64,000 bases of DNA from Bradyrhizobium nanningense. GTDB lineage: Bacteria; Pseudomonadota; Alphaproteobacteria; Rhizobiales; Xanthobacteraceae. Within the stretch, counting starts at the first letter, position 1. The number at the start of each line of letters is the position of its first letter. Below, in pieces: positions 8,679-17,464 of this stretch. The notes below the pieces were generated by a model. The model searched no databases. It saw only the letters and a program-made list of their open reading frames with translations, and was not told where the DNA came from. The stretch is from contig NZ_LBJC01000031.1 of NCBI RefSeq assembly GCF_004114535.1, positions 141,851 to 205,850 on the forward strand. Direction: 5' to 3'. The translations under genes were made by a program, and so were the position numbers.

Positions 8679-9242
8679 CTAGCTCCGCCCTTCGAAATAG
8701 GTGCACAGCTGGCTCGTCTCCTTCAGGGCTATGGATTTCCGAAAGAGCCGGCACTTGAAGTGGCGGTCTCCGTCCTCCCCGCTCGCGACCAGAAACATGC
8801 ATTGACTGCAAACGTCGGTGTGATGACGGCGCTCGGCAACATCGAGCCCAACGAGGACGCGGCGAAGCGTATCGCGCAGCCGAGATCGATCGGAGCCCTC
8901 GAGTGCCACAATCTGGTCTCGCAGGGCGTGGATCGGATCGCGCTCCAGGAGCTTCTTGCCTTCGCCCGTGACACATAGCGTAATCGAACGCTTGTCCTCC
9001 GCGGAGGGCTTACGGACCACCAATCCCTTGTCCAGGAGCGCGGCGGTAATCAGAGATGCGCCGCCGCGGGTCGTCCCCAGAAAGCCGGCGAGTGCCGTCG
9101 GGGTCCTCGAAAGTCTGTTGGCAAGCGCGAGAAAGCGCAAGGCCATCCACTCACGATCGCTCAGCCCCGAACGAGTGCCTTCAAAGAGCCAACTGCCGGC
9201 CGATTGCACGAGAAGTTGTACGATTTCAGTTGCCATGCTCAT
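8679..9242 (-). CDS. MarR-family regulator with four-cysteine C-terminal tail
   Basis: This is a 187-residue MarR-type winged-helix repressor: helices around residues 28-60, the recognition region TTRGGASLITAALLDKGLVVRK and the wing SAEDKRSITLCVTGEGK at about residues 57-97. Unusually, the dimerisation helix is followed by a 45-residue extension holding C145, C148, C164 and C180 (CX2CX15CX15C). That spacing suggests a zinc, Fe-S or redox-responsive site, which ordinary MarR proteins lack. The ATG at 9242 is used; an in-frame ATG six bases later is equally possible. The neighbouring genes (response regulator on one side, divergent kinase on the other) do not identify its ligand. A candidate operator lies about 100 bases upstream. 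Confidence 0.82.
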   Translation of the reverse strand: MSMATEIVQLLVQSAGSWLFEGTRSGLSDREWMALRFLALANRLSRTPTALAGFLGTTRGGASLITAALLDKGLVVRKPSAEDKRSITLCVTGEGKKLLERDPIHALRDQIVALEGSDRSRLRDTLRRVLVGLDVAERRHHTDVCSQCMFLVASGEDGDRHFKCRLFRKSIALKETSQLCTYFEGRS

Positions 9243-9342
9243 TGATAAATGCCGACGGGAAACGGCCGTTCGTCATCTCGATCGGGAATCGAGACTGGCC
9301 GCATTCGGTGAAAGCTGAATTTTGGTCGGGACTGGTTGAGTC

Positions 9343-9357
9343 CGGTATATTGTACCG
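9343..9357. promoter_or_regulatory. Candidate MarR operator (inverted repeat)
   Basis: CGGTA-N5-TACCG is a perfect 5-base inverted repeat about 100 bases before the MarR start. The surrounding non-coding stretch 9243-9670 (428 bases) otherwise shows no credible gene; it contains several GC-rich segments and a TTGACA at 9574-9579 without an obvious -10. MarR repressors commonly bind short palindromes in divergent promoter regions, so this is a reasonable but unproven operator. Confidence 0.3.
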
Positions 9358-9670
9358 TGAAGTCCGGACGGCGGGGAAACACGCCTGAGGCCGCGACTCC
9401 AGCCCGATTGCCGGATTCCGATAGCCCGGTCGTTCCGCGAAAGGAACACCGCAAGACTACGTACCGCGTTCACGACAAGGTTACGAACGCCCAATTTCGG
9501 CGCGTCCAGCAACTTCGCCCGCTCTGAATGCCGATCCGGAATTCATCGGCTATTCGGTGCAACTCGATTTGACACTGCGTAAGGTCTCACGCATCGGCCT
9601 GTCGGCTACCCATATTTGATCGGACATCGCCGCGTCCGCCCCGTTGCGGACCTCGAGCCGCCGCCCCATC

Positions 9671-10195
9671 ATGGGCATCATGAATCCATTATCGGTACTC
9701 ATTGTGTTCGGCGGCCTTCCGGGCACCGGCAAGACGACCATTGCTCGCGAGTTGACCGTTCGGCTCGCGGCGACATATCTGCGTATCGATTCGATCGAAC
9801 AGGCGTTGCGGGACGCTGGCTTTACCGTCGGTGCAGAGGGCTATGCCATAGCCAACGCGCTGGCTGCCGAAAATCTCAAGCTCGGACGCATCGTTATCGC
9901 CGACTGCGTGAATCCAGTGCAGGCAAGCCGCGCTGCCTGGCGGCAATGTGCCTTGCAGACCTCGGCCCGCATGGTTGAGATCGAAATGGTTTGCAGCGAA
10001 CCGGCGCTACACCGGCAACGCTTGGAAAGCCGGACACCCGACATTGATGGCCTCAAACTCCCAACCTGGAGTGATGTCGTGAGCCGCGCGTATGAACCAT
10101 GGGACCGACAGCATCTGGTGCTCGACACGGCCAATTGTTCGCTCGATGATCTGCTGGAGCGAGCGGAGACCTATGTTCGCGACAAGATTGGCTAG
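9671..10195 (+). CDS. Small P-loop (AAA_33-type) kinase
   Basis: This is a protein of about 174 residues with a Walker A motif GGLPGTGKTT near its N-terminus and a short kinase fold like that of chloramphenicol/zeta-toxin-type or gluconate kinases. VIADCVNP looks like the Walker B strand and an arginine-rich lid follows (HRQRLESR). It probably phosphorylates a small molecule, which the sequence does not identify. The ATG at 9671 (or 9680) is preferred over the upstream TTG at 9644. The gene stands alone between the MarR gene and the TRAP binding proteins, with non-coding DNA on both sides. Confidence 0.75.
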   Translation: MGIMNPLSVLIVFGGLPGTGKTTIARELTVRLAATYLRIDSIEQALRDAGFTVGAEGYAIANALAAENLKLGRIVIADCVNPVQASRAAWRQCALQTSARMVEIEMVCSEPALHRQRLESRTPDIDGLKLPTWSDVVSRAYEPWDRQHLVLDTANCSLDDLLERAETYVRDKIG

Positions 10196-10545
10196 CTCGG
10201 CAATTGGCCTCATGGTGGAGCTCGGCAGGCCGCCGCCGCGGGATTGCCCGCCGTCCATTGGCTCGCCGTCGACAGCGACCATGCCCTGCGCAGCGCGCCT
10301 TGAACGGCGGCTGGATCGAAGCTCATCGTCATCTCCAAATGAGTGCCAACGAAACGCATTTCGGATTATTCGATTCTAGCATTCTGCCACTGTTTTGCCC
10401 GACACGTCAAAGTGCTCCTGAGTTCGCAGGAGCTGCCGGGCGAAGGCCGCTTGCACCACTGATTTCTTCACGACTTATCAAGCCGTTGGCTACTGTGCAT
10501 GGGGTTGTTTTTCAGCTTTTGAGTCTGCCTCCAAACACGACAACG
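10196..10545. repeat. Non-coding stretch resembling a dispersed bradyrhizobial repeat
   Basis: No credible gene lies in these 350 bases. The segments around 10365-10410 (ATTCTGCCACTGTTTTGCCCG) and 10495-10515 (GCATGGGGTTGTTTTT) resemble, from memory, an intergenic sequence that recurs many times in Bradyrhizobium genomes. No second copy is seen in this window, so the repeat call is an inference from recall only. Confidence 0.3.
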
Positions 10546-10567
10546 CCCCGGAGCTTTCACTCCGGGG
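10546..10567 (-). terminator. Hairpin terminator after TRAP binding protein 1
   Basis: CCCCGGAG-CTTTCA-CTCCGGGG forms a perfect 8-base stem with a 6-base loop, 24 bases beyond the stop at 10592. On the minus strand it is followed by a moderately T-rich run rather than a clean T tract, so termination strength is uncertain. Confidence 0.6.
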
Positions 10568-10591
10568 AGCTGCTTGTGACAGATAAAGCGA

Positions 10592-11680
10592 TCAGCTCTG
10601 CGAGCGCCGCGCCATGAAGATGTCGTAGCCCACCTCGGCGACCTGGAACCAGGCGTAGCCGTCGCTCGTGAACTTGTTGAGAGAGTCGTGCACCTTCTTG
10701 AAGTTGGCGTTGGTTGCGCCGACCTCGGCGTGCAGCTCCTTGGCGGCCTTGTGGCAGGCGTCCATGATCGACGGCGAGAACGGGTGCAGCTTGGCGCCGC
10801 TGGCGAGCAGCTTCTTCAGCGCCAGCGGATTGGCGGCGTCGTAGCGCGCCATCATGTAGTTGTTGGCGTAGTGGCCGGCCTGCTCCAGCACGCTCTGGTA
10901 ATATTTCGGCAGCGCGTTCCACTTGTCGAGGTTGACGAAAGCCAGCAGCATCGGCCCGCCTTCCCACCAGCCGGGATAGTAGTAGTGCGGCGCGATCTTG
11001 TAGAAGCCGAGCTTCTCGTCGTCATAGGGGCCGACCCATTCGGCGGCGTCGATGGTGCCCTTCTCCAGCGCCGGGTAGATGTCGCCGCCGGCGAGCTGCT
11101 GTGGCACCACGCCGAGCTTCTGCAGCACCCGGCCGGCGAAGCCGCCGATGCGGAATTTCATGCCCTTGAGATCGTCGGGCGTGTTGACCTCTTTCCTGAA
11201 CCAGCCGCCCATCTGGCAACCGGTGTTGCCCGCGAGCAGCGAGACGACGTTGTAGCTCTTGTAGAATTCGTTGAGCACGTCGCGGCCGCCGCCGAGCATG
11301 TACCAGGCCTGGTTGATGCGCATGTTGGGGCCGAACGGCACGGCCGAGCCGAAGGTGAAGGTCGGATCCTTGCCGAAATAATAATAGGAGGCGGTGTGGC
11401 CGATTTCGCAGGTGCCGTTCTGCACGGCGTCGAGCACCTGGAGGCCCGGGACGATCTCGCCGGCCGCGAAGATCTGGATCTGGAATTTGTTGTCGGTCGC
11501 CTCCGCGACCATCTTGCACATCATCTCGGCGCCGCCAAACAGCGTGTCGAGCGACTTCGGCCAGCTCGTCGGCATACGCCATTTGATTTCCGGCATGGAC
11601 TGCGCGATCGCGGGAGCCGCGAGCGTGGCGGCGCCGGCCGCGCCAAGTCCTGTGACCTTGATGAAGTCTCTTCTCTTCAT
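10592..11680 (-). CDS. TRAP transporter solute-binding protein, Tat-exported (copy 1)
   Basis: This is a 362-residue periplasmic binding protein of the DctP family, FcbT1-like branch. The N-terminus MKRRDFIKVTGLGAAGA is a twin-arginine signal cleaved near AIAQ (about residue 29), so the protein is exported folded. Conserved segments include PTSWPKSLDTLFGG, the ligand-arginine region FRIGGFAG and GGDIYPALEKGTIDAAEWVGPYDDEKLGF. The ATG at 11680 has a GCAGGAA ribosome site. A paralogue of identical length lies directly upstream in tandem. Permease partners are not adjacent; dctQM at 2.0-4.3 kb is the nearest candidate pair. The ligand is unknown. Confidence 0.9.
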   Translation of the reverse strand: MKRRDFIKVTGLGAAGAATLAAPAIAQSMPEIKWRMPTSWPKSLDTLFGGAEMMCKMVAEATDNKFQIQIFAAGEIVPGLQVLDAVQNGTCEIGHTASYYYFGKDPTFTFGSAVPFGPNMRINQAWYMLGGGRDVLNEFYKSYNVVSLLAGNTGCQMGGWFRKEVNTPDDLKGMKFRIGGFAGRVLQKLGVVPQQLAGGDIYPALEKGTIDAAEWVGPYDDEKLGFYKIAPHYYYPGWWEGGPMLLAFVNLDKWNALPKYYQSVLEQAGHYANNYMMARYDAANPLALKKLLASGAKLHPFSPSIMDACHKAAKELHAEVGATNANFKKVHDSLNKFTSDGYAWFQVAEVGYDIFMARRSQS

Positions 11681-11790
11681 GATTTCCTGCCCTGATGTAT
11701 CAGTGATTGTGGGCCTTCTTGCCGAGGCTTGGGGAACAGCATGATGCAAGCCGCGGCCGAATGCCATCCCGATCGCACTGCGGCAAAGAA

Positions 11791-11820
11791 AAAGCCCGGC
11801 CTCCATGGAGGCCGGGCTTT
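11791..11820 (-). terminator. Rho-independent terminator between the two TRAP binding proteins
   Basis: AAAGCCCGGCCTCC is followed directly by its perfect reverse complement, giving a strong 30-base hairpin, followed on the minus strand by TTTTTCTTTG-like thymines. It lies 28 bases beyond the stop of the upstream copy (11849) and so separates transcription of the two paralogues. Confidence 0.9.
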
Positions 11821-11848
11821 CCGGTCTTGCGACTTTAGGACTAGGCGA

Positions 11849-12937
11849 TCAGCCGCGCGTGCGCGAGCGGATCATGAAGCTGTCGTAGGTATATTCGGCA
11901 ACCTGCCACCACAGATATTCGTCAGAGCGGTAGGCCTGCATGGCGTCGATCGACTTCTTGAAGTCGGCGTTCTTGGCCGAGATCTCGCCCCACAGTTCGT
12001 TGGTTGCCTTGAGGCAGGCTTCCAGCACCTCGTTGGTGAAGGGACGAAGCTGAGTGCCGCCGGCGACCAGACGCTTCAGCGCCGCCGGGTTCTGCATGTC
12101 GTAGCGCGCGGCCATCCAGCTGTTGGCGTTCGCCGTCGCGTTGGCGAGGATCGCCTGGTAGCTCTTCGGCAGCGAATTCCACTTGTCGAGGTTGGTGAAG
12201 GCATGGACCATCGGACCGCCCTCCCAGAAGCCCGGATAATAGTAGTACTTCGCCACCTTGGCGAAGCCGAGCTTCTCGTCATCATAGGGGCCGACCCACT
12301 CGGCCGCATCGATGGTGCCCTTTTCCAGCGCCGGATAGATGTCGCCGCCGCCGAGCTGCTGCGGCACCACGCCGACCTTCTGAAGCACCTGGCCGGCAAT
12401 GCCGCCGATCCGCATCTTGAGGCCGGAGAGATCGGCGACAGTCTTGATCTCCTTGCGGAACCAGCCGCCCATCTGGGTGCCGGTGTTGCCGCAAGCATGG
12501 CCGATTACGTTCGACTTCTTGAAGAACTCGTTGCCGAGCTCCATGCCGCCGCCTTGGTACCACCAGGAGTTCTGCTGGCGCGCGTTGAGGCCGAACGGCA
12601 CCGAGGCGTAGATCGCGAAGGTCGGATCCTTGCCGACATAGTAGTACGAGACGGTGTGGCACATCTCGACGGTGCCGTTGGAGGTCGCATCGAGCGCCTG
12701 GAGCGCCGGGACGAGCTCGCCGCCGGCGAACACCTGGATCTGGAATTTGTTGTCGGTCATCTCGGCGACGTACTTCGCCACCTGCTCGGCACCGCCATAG
12801 ATGGTATCGAGCGACTTCGGGAAGCTCGAAGTCAAGCGCCACTTCACCTCGGGCGAGGATTGCGCGATCGCCGGCGAGGCCACTGCGGTCGCCGCCGCGC
12901 CTGCTGCCGACACTTTCAGAAAATCACGACGCTTCAT
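11849..12937 (-). CDS. TRAP transporter solute-binding protein, Tat-exported (copy 2)
   Basis: This is the second 362-residue DctP/FcbT1-like binding protein, starting MKRRDFLKVSAAGAAATAV with a twin-arginine signal and cleavage near AIAQ. It aligns with copy 1 along its whole length (PKSLDTIYGG, MRIGGIAGQVLQKVGVVPQQ, GGDIYPALEKGTIDAAEWVG), so the pair arose by tandem duplication. Divergence is greatest in the first third and the last 60 residues, which may mean different ligands. The ATG at 12937 has a GAAAC/GGAG-rich leader. A strong terminator follows, so the two copies can be expressed independently. Confidence 0.9.
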   Translation of the reverse strand: MKRRDFLKVSAAGAAATAVASPAIAQSSPEVKWRLTSSFPKSLDTIYGGAEQVAKYVAEMTDNKFQIQVFAGGELVPALQALDATSNGTVEMCHTVSYYYVGKDPTFAIYASVPFGLNARQQNSWWYQGGGMELGNEFFKKSNVIGHACGNTGTQMGGWFRKEIKTVADLSGLKMRIGGIAGQVLQKVGVVPQQLGGGDIYPALEKGTIDAAEWVGPYDDEKLGFAKVAKYYYYPGFWEGGPMVHAFTNLDKWNSLPKSYQAILANATANANSWMAARYDMQNPAALKRLVAGGTQLRPFTNEVLEACLKATNELWGEISAKNADFKKSIDAMQAYRSDEYLWWQVAEYTYDSFMIRSRTRG

Positions 12938-13156
12938 CTTCAGGTTTCTCCTTGCTGGGGCGTTTCCCCTTAAACTTCTCTTGTGCCGCCGCTGATTCCG
13001 GCGACGCGCCAGGGCGCGTCGCACCGAAGGGGCTTGGACTGCCGTGGGCCTTTAACACGGACGGCCCGGTTTCGGAACGCGACAATGGCATGACGAGGCT
13101 CTACGAAAGTCGCATGTCCTCCGAGGGAACGAGCAGGTGTGCCACGGGCGGCCGAT

Positions 13157-14293
13157 TCAGGCCGCCGCGATGACGCCCTTGAGCTGGTCCCGGACCTGCC
13201 CTGCAATGGCACGGTAGATCGCCGCATGGGGACCGTCCGGCTCGCTATCGACGACGGGATTGCCGGCATCCGAGGTGGCGCGAATCGCCATGTGCAGCGG
13301 GATCTCGCCGAGGAACGGGACCTCGAGCTTCTCGGCCTCGTGCCGCGCTCCGCCATGGCCGAAAATGTCCGACCGCGTGCCGCAATGCGGGCACTGGAAA
13401 TAGCTCATGTTCTCGACGATACCGAGCACGGGCACGTTGACCTTCTTGAACATGGCAAGCCCCCGCCGCGCATCGATCAGGGACAGGTCCTGCGGGGTCG
13501 AGACGATCACGGCACCCTTGAGCGGCACGTTCTGCGCCAGGGTGAGCTGGGCATCGCCGGTGCCCGGCGGCATGTCGACGACCAGCACGTCGAGCTTGCC
13601 CCATTCGACGTCGCGCAGCATCTGCGTCACCGCCGACATCACCATGGGACCGCGCCAGATCATCGCGGTCTCTTCCTCGACCAGGAAGCCGATCGACATG
13701 ATGGCGAGGCCGAAGCGCCGAAGCGGAATCATTTTGCGCTCGTCGTTCAGTTCCGGCTTGTCGCGCAGGCCCGTCAGGCGCGGCACCGAGGGGCCGTAGA
13801 TGTCGGCATCGAGCAGCCCGACCTTGAGGCCGAGGTCGCGCAGGCCCAACGCCAGATTCAACGCGGTGGTCGACTTGCCGACGCCGCCCTTGCCGGAGGC
13901 GACCGCGATCACGGCGGCGACGCCCGGAATCTCCGACTGCCGCGCCATGGGCGACCCGCCTCCCTGCGGCGGCTTGTGGGCATGGGCCGGCTGCACGCCC
14001 GGCGCGCCGCGACTGGGTTGCGGAGGCGGCGGCGGTGCGGAGCCCGGCTTACGCTCGGCGGTCAGCGCCACCATGACGGTGGTGACGCCGGGGATGGTGC
14101 GCACGGCGGCCTCGGCCTCGGCCCGGATGGATTCCCAGGCCCTGGCCTCGGCGGCTTCGACATTGATCGAGAAGAATACCTTGCCGTCGGACGCGCTGAT
14201 CGCGCTCAGCACATTGGCATTGGTGAGCGCGACCCCGCGGGGCGACTTGATCCTGGCGAGGCTGTCGAGAACCTGTTGCTGCGTCACACTCAA
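13157..14293 (-). CDS. mrp: Fe-S carrier ATPase Mrp/ApbC
   Basis: This is a 378-residue P-loop ATPase that transfers Fe-S clusters to apoproteins. An N-terminal MIP18/DUF59-like domain (residues 1-85), a Pro-rich linker (about 85-115) and the ATPase domain are visible. The deviant Walker A is SGKGGVGKST; DADIYGPSVPRL and VDMPPGTGD follow; the cluster-binding CPHC lies in SYFQCPHCG. The start is TTG at 14293, supported by an AGGAG at 14301-14305 spaced 7 bases away; the GTG six bases in is too far from it. It is a housekeeping gene with no evident operon partner, though many Fe-S proteins are encoded later in the window. Confidence 0.95.
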   Translation of the reverse strand: MSVTQQQVLDSLARIKSPRGVALTNANVLSAISASDGKVFFSINVEAAEARAWESIRAEAEAAVRTIPGVTTVMVALTAERKPGSAPPPPPQPSRGAPGVQPAHAHKPPQGGGSPMARQSEIPGVAAVIAVASGKGGVGKSTTALNLALGLRDLGLKVGLLDADIYGPSVPRLTGLRDKPELNDERKMIPLRRFGLAIMSIGFLVEEETAMIWRGPMVMSAVTQMLRDVEWGKLDVLVVDMPPGTGDAQLTLAQNVPLKGAVIVSTPQDLSLIDARRGLAMFKKVNVPVLGIVENMSYFQCPHCGTRSDIFGHGGARHEAEKLEVPFLGEIPLHMAIRATSDAGNPVVDSEPDGPHAAIYRAIAGQVRDQLKGVIAAA

Positions 14294-14422
14294 GGTGCAT
14301 CTCCTGGACGGAGCCTGATCCGGACCCGGAAGGGCCGCACCAGCGCAGAGCGTGGGCGGCTTTCCGGCAAGGTCATGCTCGAGACTTTAGGATGCCCCAT
14401 TAGAGCGGAAACGCCCAAAAGG

Positions 14423-14860
14423 CTACTGCCTGCCGATATCGTCAGCCATCTCGGCGGGCGCCGACCCCTGCTCTTTGGCGGCCTCGTAATTCAGCTCGAT
14501 CATGACCCCGTTGGGGTCGTGAACGAAGATCTGCCAGAGGTCGCCGCCGGGCACCTGGCGGGAGTCGAACTTCATCCCCTTGGAAGCCAGCCTCTGCTTC
14601 ATGCCGTCGAAGCCGCGACTGACGAAGGCGACATGATGGACAACGCCGGAATCCGGCTTTTGTGGCTCCGCTGTCGCGGAAATATCGACCAGGTGCACCA
14701 CCGCCCTGCCCTCGCTGTACATCCAGGCGCCGGGGAAGGCGAAATTCGGCCGGGCGCCTTTTTCCAGGCCCAGCACGTCCTCGTAGAAACGGACGGTCTC
14801 GGCCAGATTCCGGGTCCGGATGTTGAAATGATCGAGGACGCCAACGCTCACACCGCCCAT
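14423..14860 (-). CDS. VOC-family (glyoxalase/dioxygenase-like) protein
   Basis: This is a 145-residue protein of the vicinal oxygen chelate superfamily, with paired beta-alpha-beta-beta-beta modules. Likely metal ligands are H in LDHFNIRTRN, H in HHVAFV and E in GVMIELNYE. Family members include glyoxalase I, extradiol dioxygenases and resistance proteins; the substrate is not evident. The ATG at 14860 is chosen because GGGAG lies 8 bases upstream; longer in-frame starts exist. It is transcribed away from the dehydrogenase gene at 15059. Confidence 0.8.
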   Translation of the reverse strand: MGGVSVGVLDHFNIRTRNLAETVRFYEDVLGLEKGARPNFAFPGAWMYSEGRAVVHLVDISATAEPQKPDSGVVHHVAFVSRGFDGMKQRLASKGMKFDSRQVPGGDLWQIFVHDPNGVMIELNYEAAKEQGSAPAEMADDIGRQ

Positions 14861-15058
14861 GCTCTCGCTCCCTTTTTCGAAGTCCTTAGGTCCCGCCATC
14901 CTAGCACAGGGGGCCGCCAAACGAAGCCGTTGCCCTCCCGGCTTAACGGTTTATGGTGCGCCTCCGATCCGCCCTCGCAGCGGAACTTCGAGGGCGCCGC
15001 CCGGCGCCCTCGCCCGGCTACAACCGTAAAACTCAAAACTACGGACAAGGTACCACAC

Positions 15059-15931
15059 ATGGCTAAAGTCGCTTTCCTCGGTCTCGGCGTCATGGGCTTC
15101 CCCATGGCCGGACACCTCGTGAAAAAAGGGGGCCATGAGGTCACCGTCTACAATCGCACCGCGGCCAAAGCGAAGGAATGGGCTGACAAGTTCGGCGGCA
15201 AGACCGCAGCGACCCCGAAGGCGGCCGCCGAAGGTCAGGATTTCGTGATGTGCTGCGTCGGCAACGACAACGATCTGCGCGCGGTCACGATCGGCGCCGA
15301 CGGCGCCTTCGCCGGTATGAAGAAGGGTGCGACCTTCGTCGATCACACCACCGCCTCTGCCGAGGTCGCACGTGAGCTGGATGCAGCCGCCACCAAGGTG
15401 GGCTTCAAATTCGTCGATGCGCCGGTCTCCGGCGGCCAGGCCGGCGCCGAGAATGGCGTGCTGACGGTGATGTGCGGCGGCGCGCCAGATGCCTATTCCG
15501 GCGCCGAGCCGATCATCACGGGCGCCTATGCGCGGATGTGCAAACTGCTCGGGCCCGCCGGAAGCGGCCAACTGACGAAGATGGTCAACCAGATCTGCAT
15601 CGCCGGTCTGGTGCAGGGTCTCTCCGAGGGTATCCACTTCGCCAAGAAGAGCGGGCTCGACGTCACTGCTGTGATCGAGACCATCTCGAAAGGGGCCGCG
15701 CAGTCCTGGCAGATGGAGAATCGCTACAAGACCATGAACGAAGACAAGTACGATTTCGGCTTCGCGGTCGAATGGATGCGCAAGGACCTCTCGATCTCGC
15801 TGGCTGAAGCCCGTCGCAACGGTGCCACCCTGCCGGTGACCGCACTCGTGGACCAGTTCTATGCCGAGGTCGAGAAGATGGGCGGCAAGCGCTGGGACAC
15901 ATCGAGCCTGCTCGCGCGCCTGCAACGCTGA
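15059..15931 (+). CDS. NAD(P)-dependent beta-hydroxyacid dehydrogenase
   Basis: This is a 290-residue member of the 3-hydroxyisobutyrate/tartronate-semialdehyde reductase family. The Rossmann motif FLGLGVMGFPMAGHL starts at residue 6, the substrate-binding DAPVSGGQAGAENG segment lies mid-protein, and the catalytic lysine is K174 in GQLTKMVNQ. The open frame extends far upstream, but the ATG at 15059 begins at the family N-terminus. It could act on 3-hydroxyisobutyrate, tartronate semialdehyde or a related succinic semialdehyde; the sequence does not separate these. Confidence 0.88.
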   Translation: MAKVAFLGLGVMGFPMAGHLVKKGGHEVTVYNRTAAKAKEWADKFGGKTAATPKAAAEGQDFVMCCVGNDNDLRAVTIGADGAFAGMKKGATFVDHTTASAEVARELDAAATKVGFKFVDAPVSGGQAGAENGVLTVMCGGAPDAYSGAEPIITGAYARMCKLLGPAGSGQLTKMVNQICIAGLVQGLSEGIHFAKKSGLDVTAVIETISKGAAQSWQMENRYKTMNEDKYDFGFAVEWMRKDLSISLAEARRNGATLPVTALVDQFYAEVEKMGGKRWDTSSLLARLQR

Positions 15932-16045
15932 GGAACGCGTCGACGGTCGGGGCCGGGCTGCTGCGACCGTCACGGGTCTCGACGCCGCGCTTGCGCCGCG
16001 ACGAGGCCCGCATCGAGCCGAAAAACGAATTCCGGGGGGACTGAC

Positions 16046-17326
16046 TTGCTGAGCGTGATAGCCGTCGTTTTCATCGTTGCGTACGCTGCCATCGCGCTCG
16101 AACATCCGCTGGGCGTCAACAAGAGCGCTTCGGCTCTGCTGGGAGCGGGCCTGCTCTGGACCATCTACGCGATGTCCGTCGGTGACGCCTCGCTCGTCAA
16201 CCACCAGCTCGACGAATCCGTCGCCTCGACCGCGCAGATCGTCTTCTTCCTGATCGGCGCCATGACGATCGTCGAGGTGATCGACGCCCACAACGGCTTC
16301 GAAGTCATCACCTCGGTGATCCGCACCACGAAGCAGACCACGCTGATGTGGATCATCGGTTTCGTGACGTTCTTCCTGAGCTCGATCCTCGACAATCTGA
16401 CGACCACCATCGTGATGATCTCGCTGATCCAGAAGCTGATCGGCAACAAGGGCGATCGCCTGCTGTTCGCTTCCATCATCGTGATCGCCGCCAATGCCGG
16501 CGGCGCCTGGACCGTGATCGGCGACGTCACCACGACCATGCTCTGGATCGGTGGCCAGATCTCTCCCGTCAGCATCATGAAGGCGGTGTTCCTGCCGTCG
16601 CTGCTCAACCTGCTGATCCCGCTGCTCATCATCGGCTATTCGCTGAGGGGCAAGAACATCGTGCCCCCGTTGCAGGAACAAGCGAAGGCCCTCAGGGTCG
16701 AGCTGTTCGAGCGCAATTTGATGTTCTATCTCGGGCTCGGCACCTTGGTTGCCGTTCCGGTCTTCAAGGCCGTGACGCATCTCGCGCCGTTCATGGGTAT
16801 CCTTTTCGGGCTGGGCATCCTCTGGCTGGTCGGCGAGATCGTCCACCGCCACAAGGACGAGGATGCGCGCCGTCCCCTCACCCTCGTCCATGCGCTGGCG
16901 CGCATCGACATGAGCTCGATCGTGTTCTTCGTCGGCATCCTCATGGCCGTCGCGTGCCTGGAGCACGCCCGCGTCCTTGAGCTACTCGCGAAATGGCTCG
17001 ACGCCACGGTCGGCCGTCTCGACATCATCGTCATCCTGCTTGGCCTCTTGAGCGCCATCATCGACAACGTGCCGCTCGTCGCCGCCACGATGGGCATGTA
17101 CAATCTGGTGCAATATCCGCCGGACAGCTTCATCTGGGAGTTCATCGCCTATTGCGCCGGAACCGGCGGCTCGATCCTGATCATCGGCTCGGCCGCGGGC
17201 GTTGCCGCCATGGGACTCGAGAAGATCGAGTTCTTCTGGTACGCCCGCCGCATCGCAGGTCCGGCGCTCGCGGGCTATCTGGCGGGGGCGATGGTCTACA
17301 TCGTGCAGCACGCGGCGCTGCACTGA
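16046..17326 (+). CDS. nhaD: Na+/H+ antiporter NhaD
   Basis: This is a 426-residue inner-membrane antiporter of the NhaD/ion-transporter superfamily, exchanging sodium (or lithium) for protons. About a dozen hydrophobic segments are present. Characteristic motifs are the two re-entrant hairpin regions SSILDNLTTTIVM and SAIIDNVPLVAATMG, each with a conserved Asp-Asn pair, and AGTGGSILIIGSAAG. The TTG at 16046 has a GGGGGGA site 6 bases upstream. It stands alone; the following cell-cycle kinase has its own promoter region. Confidence 0.93.
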   Translation: MLSVIAVVFIVAYAAIALEHPLGVNKSASALLGAGLLWTIYAMSVGDASLVNHQLDESVASTAQIVFFLIGAMTIVEVIDAHNGFEVITSVIRTTKQTTLMWIIGFVTFFLSSILDNLTTTIVMISLIQKLIGNKGDRLLFASIIVIAANAGGAWTVIGDVTTTMLWIGGQISPVSIMKAVFLPSLLNLLIPLLIIGYSLRGKNIVPPLQEQAKALRVELFERNLMFYLGLGTLVAVPVFKAVTHLAPFMGILFGLGILWLVGEIVHRHKDEDARRPLTLVHALARIDMSSIVFFVGILMAVACLEHARVLELLAKWLDATVGRLDIIVILLGLLSAIIDNVPLVAATMGMYNLVQYPPDSFIWEFIAYCAGTGGSILIIGSAAGVAAMGLEKIEFFWYARRIAGPALAGYLAGAMVYIVQHAALH

Positions 17327-17347
17327 ACGGCGCCGGCGAGATCCAAA

Positions 17348-17363
17348 TTAACGCCGGGTTAAC
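17348..17363 (+). promoter_or_regulatory. CtrA box upstream of histidine kinase
   Basis: TTAACGCCGGGTTAAC is an exact TTAA-N7-TTAAC CtrA site, about 102 bases before the kinase ATG at 17465. A second TTAA pair at 17380-17395 has an 8-base spacer and may be a weak site. CtrA control of a kinase acting in the CtrA phosphorelay would form a feedback loop; this is inferred. Confidence 0.62.
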
Positions 17364-17464
17364 GTAATTCTTTAGCTCCTTAAGTCACCTCTTAAGGATT
17401 TCTTGCCAGAGATAGACAATGCAGAAGGCCCGCGTCCGGCGTGGGCAGGAATCGTTGTTGCTTG

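Noticed and set aside
13139..15058. Long upstream extension of the dehydrogenase reading frame
   Set aside because: It overlaps mrp and the VOC gene on the other strand and has no family similarity; the ATG at 15059 is the family start.
17380..17395. A second CtrA box before the cell-cycle kinase
   Set aside because: The two TTAA half-sites are 8 bases apart instead of 7, so it was not given its own feature.
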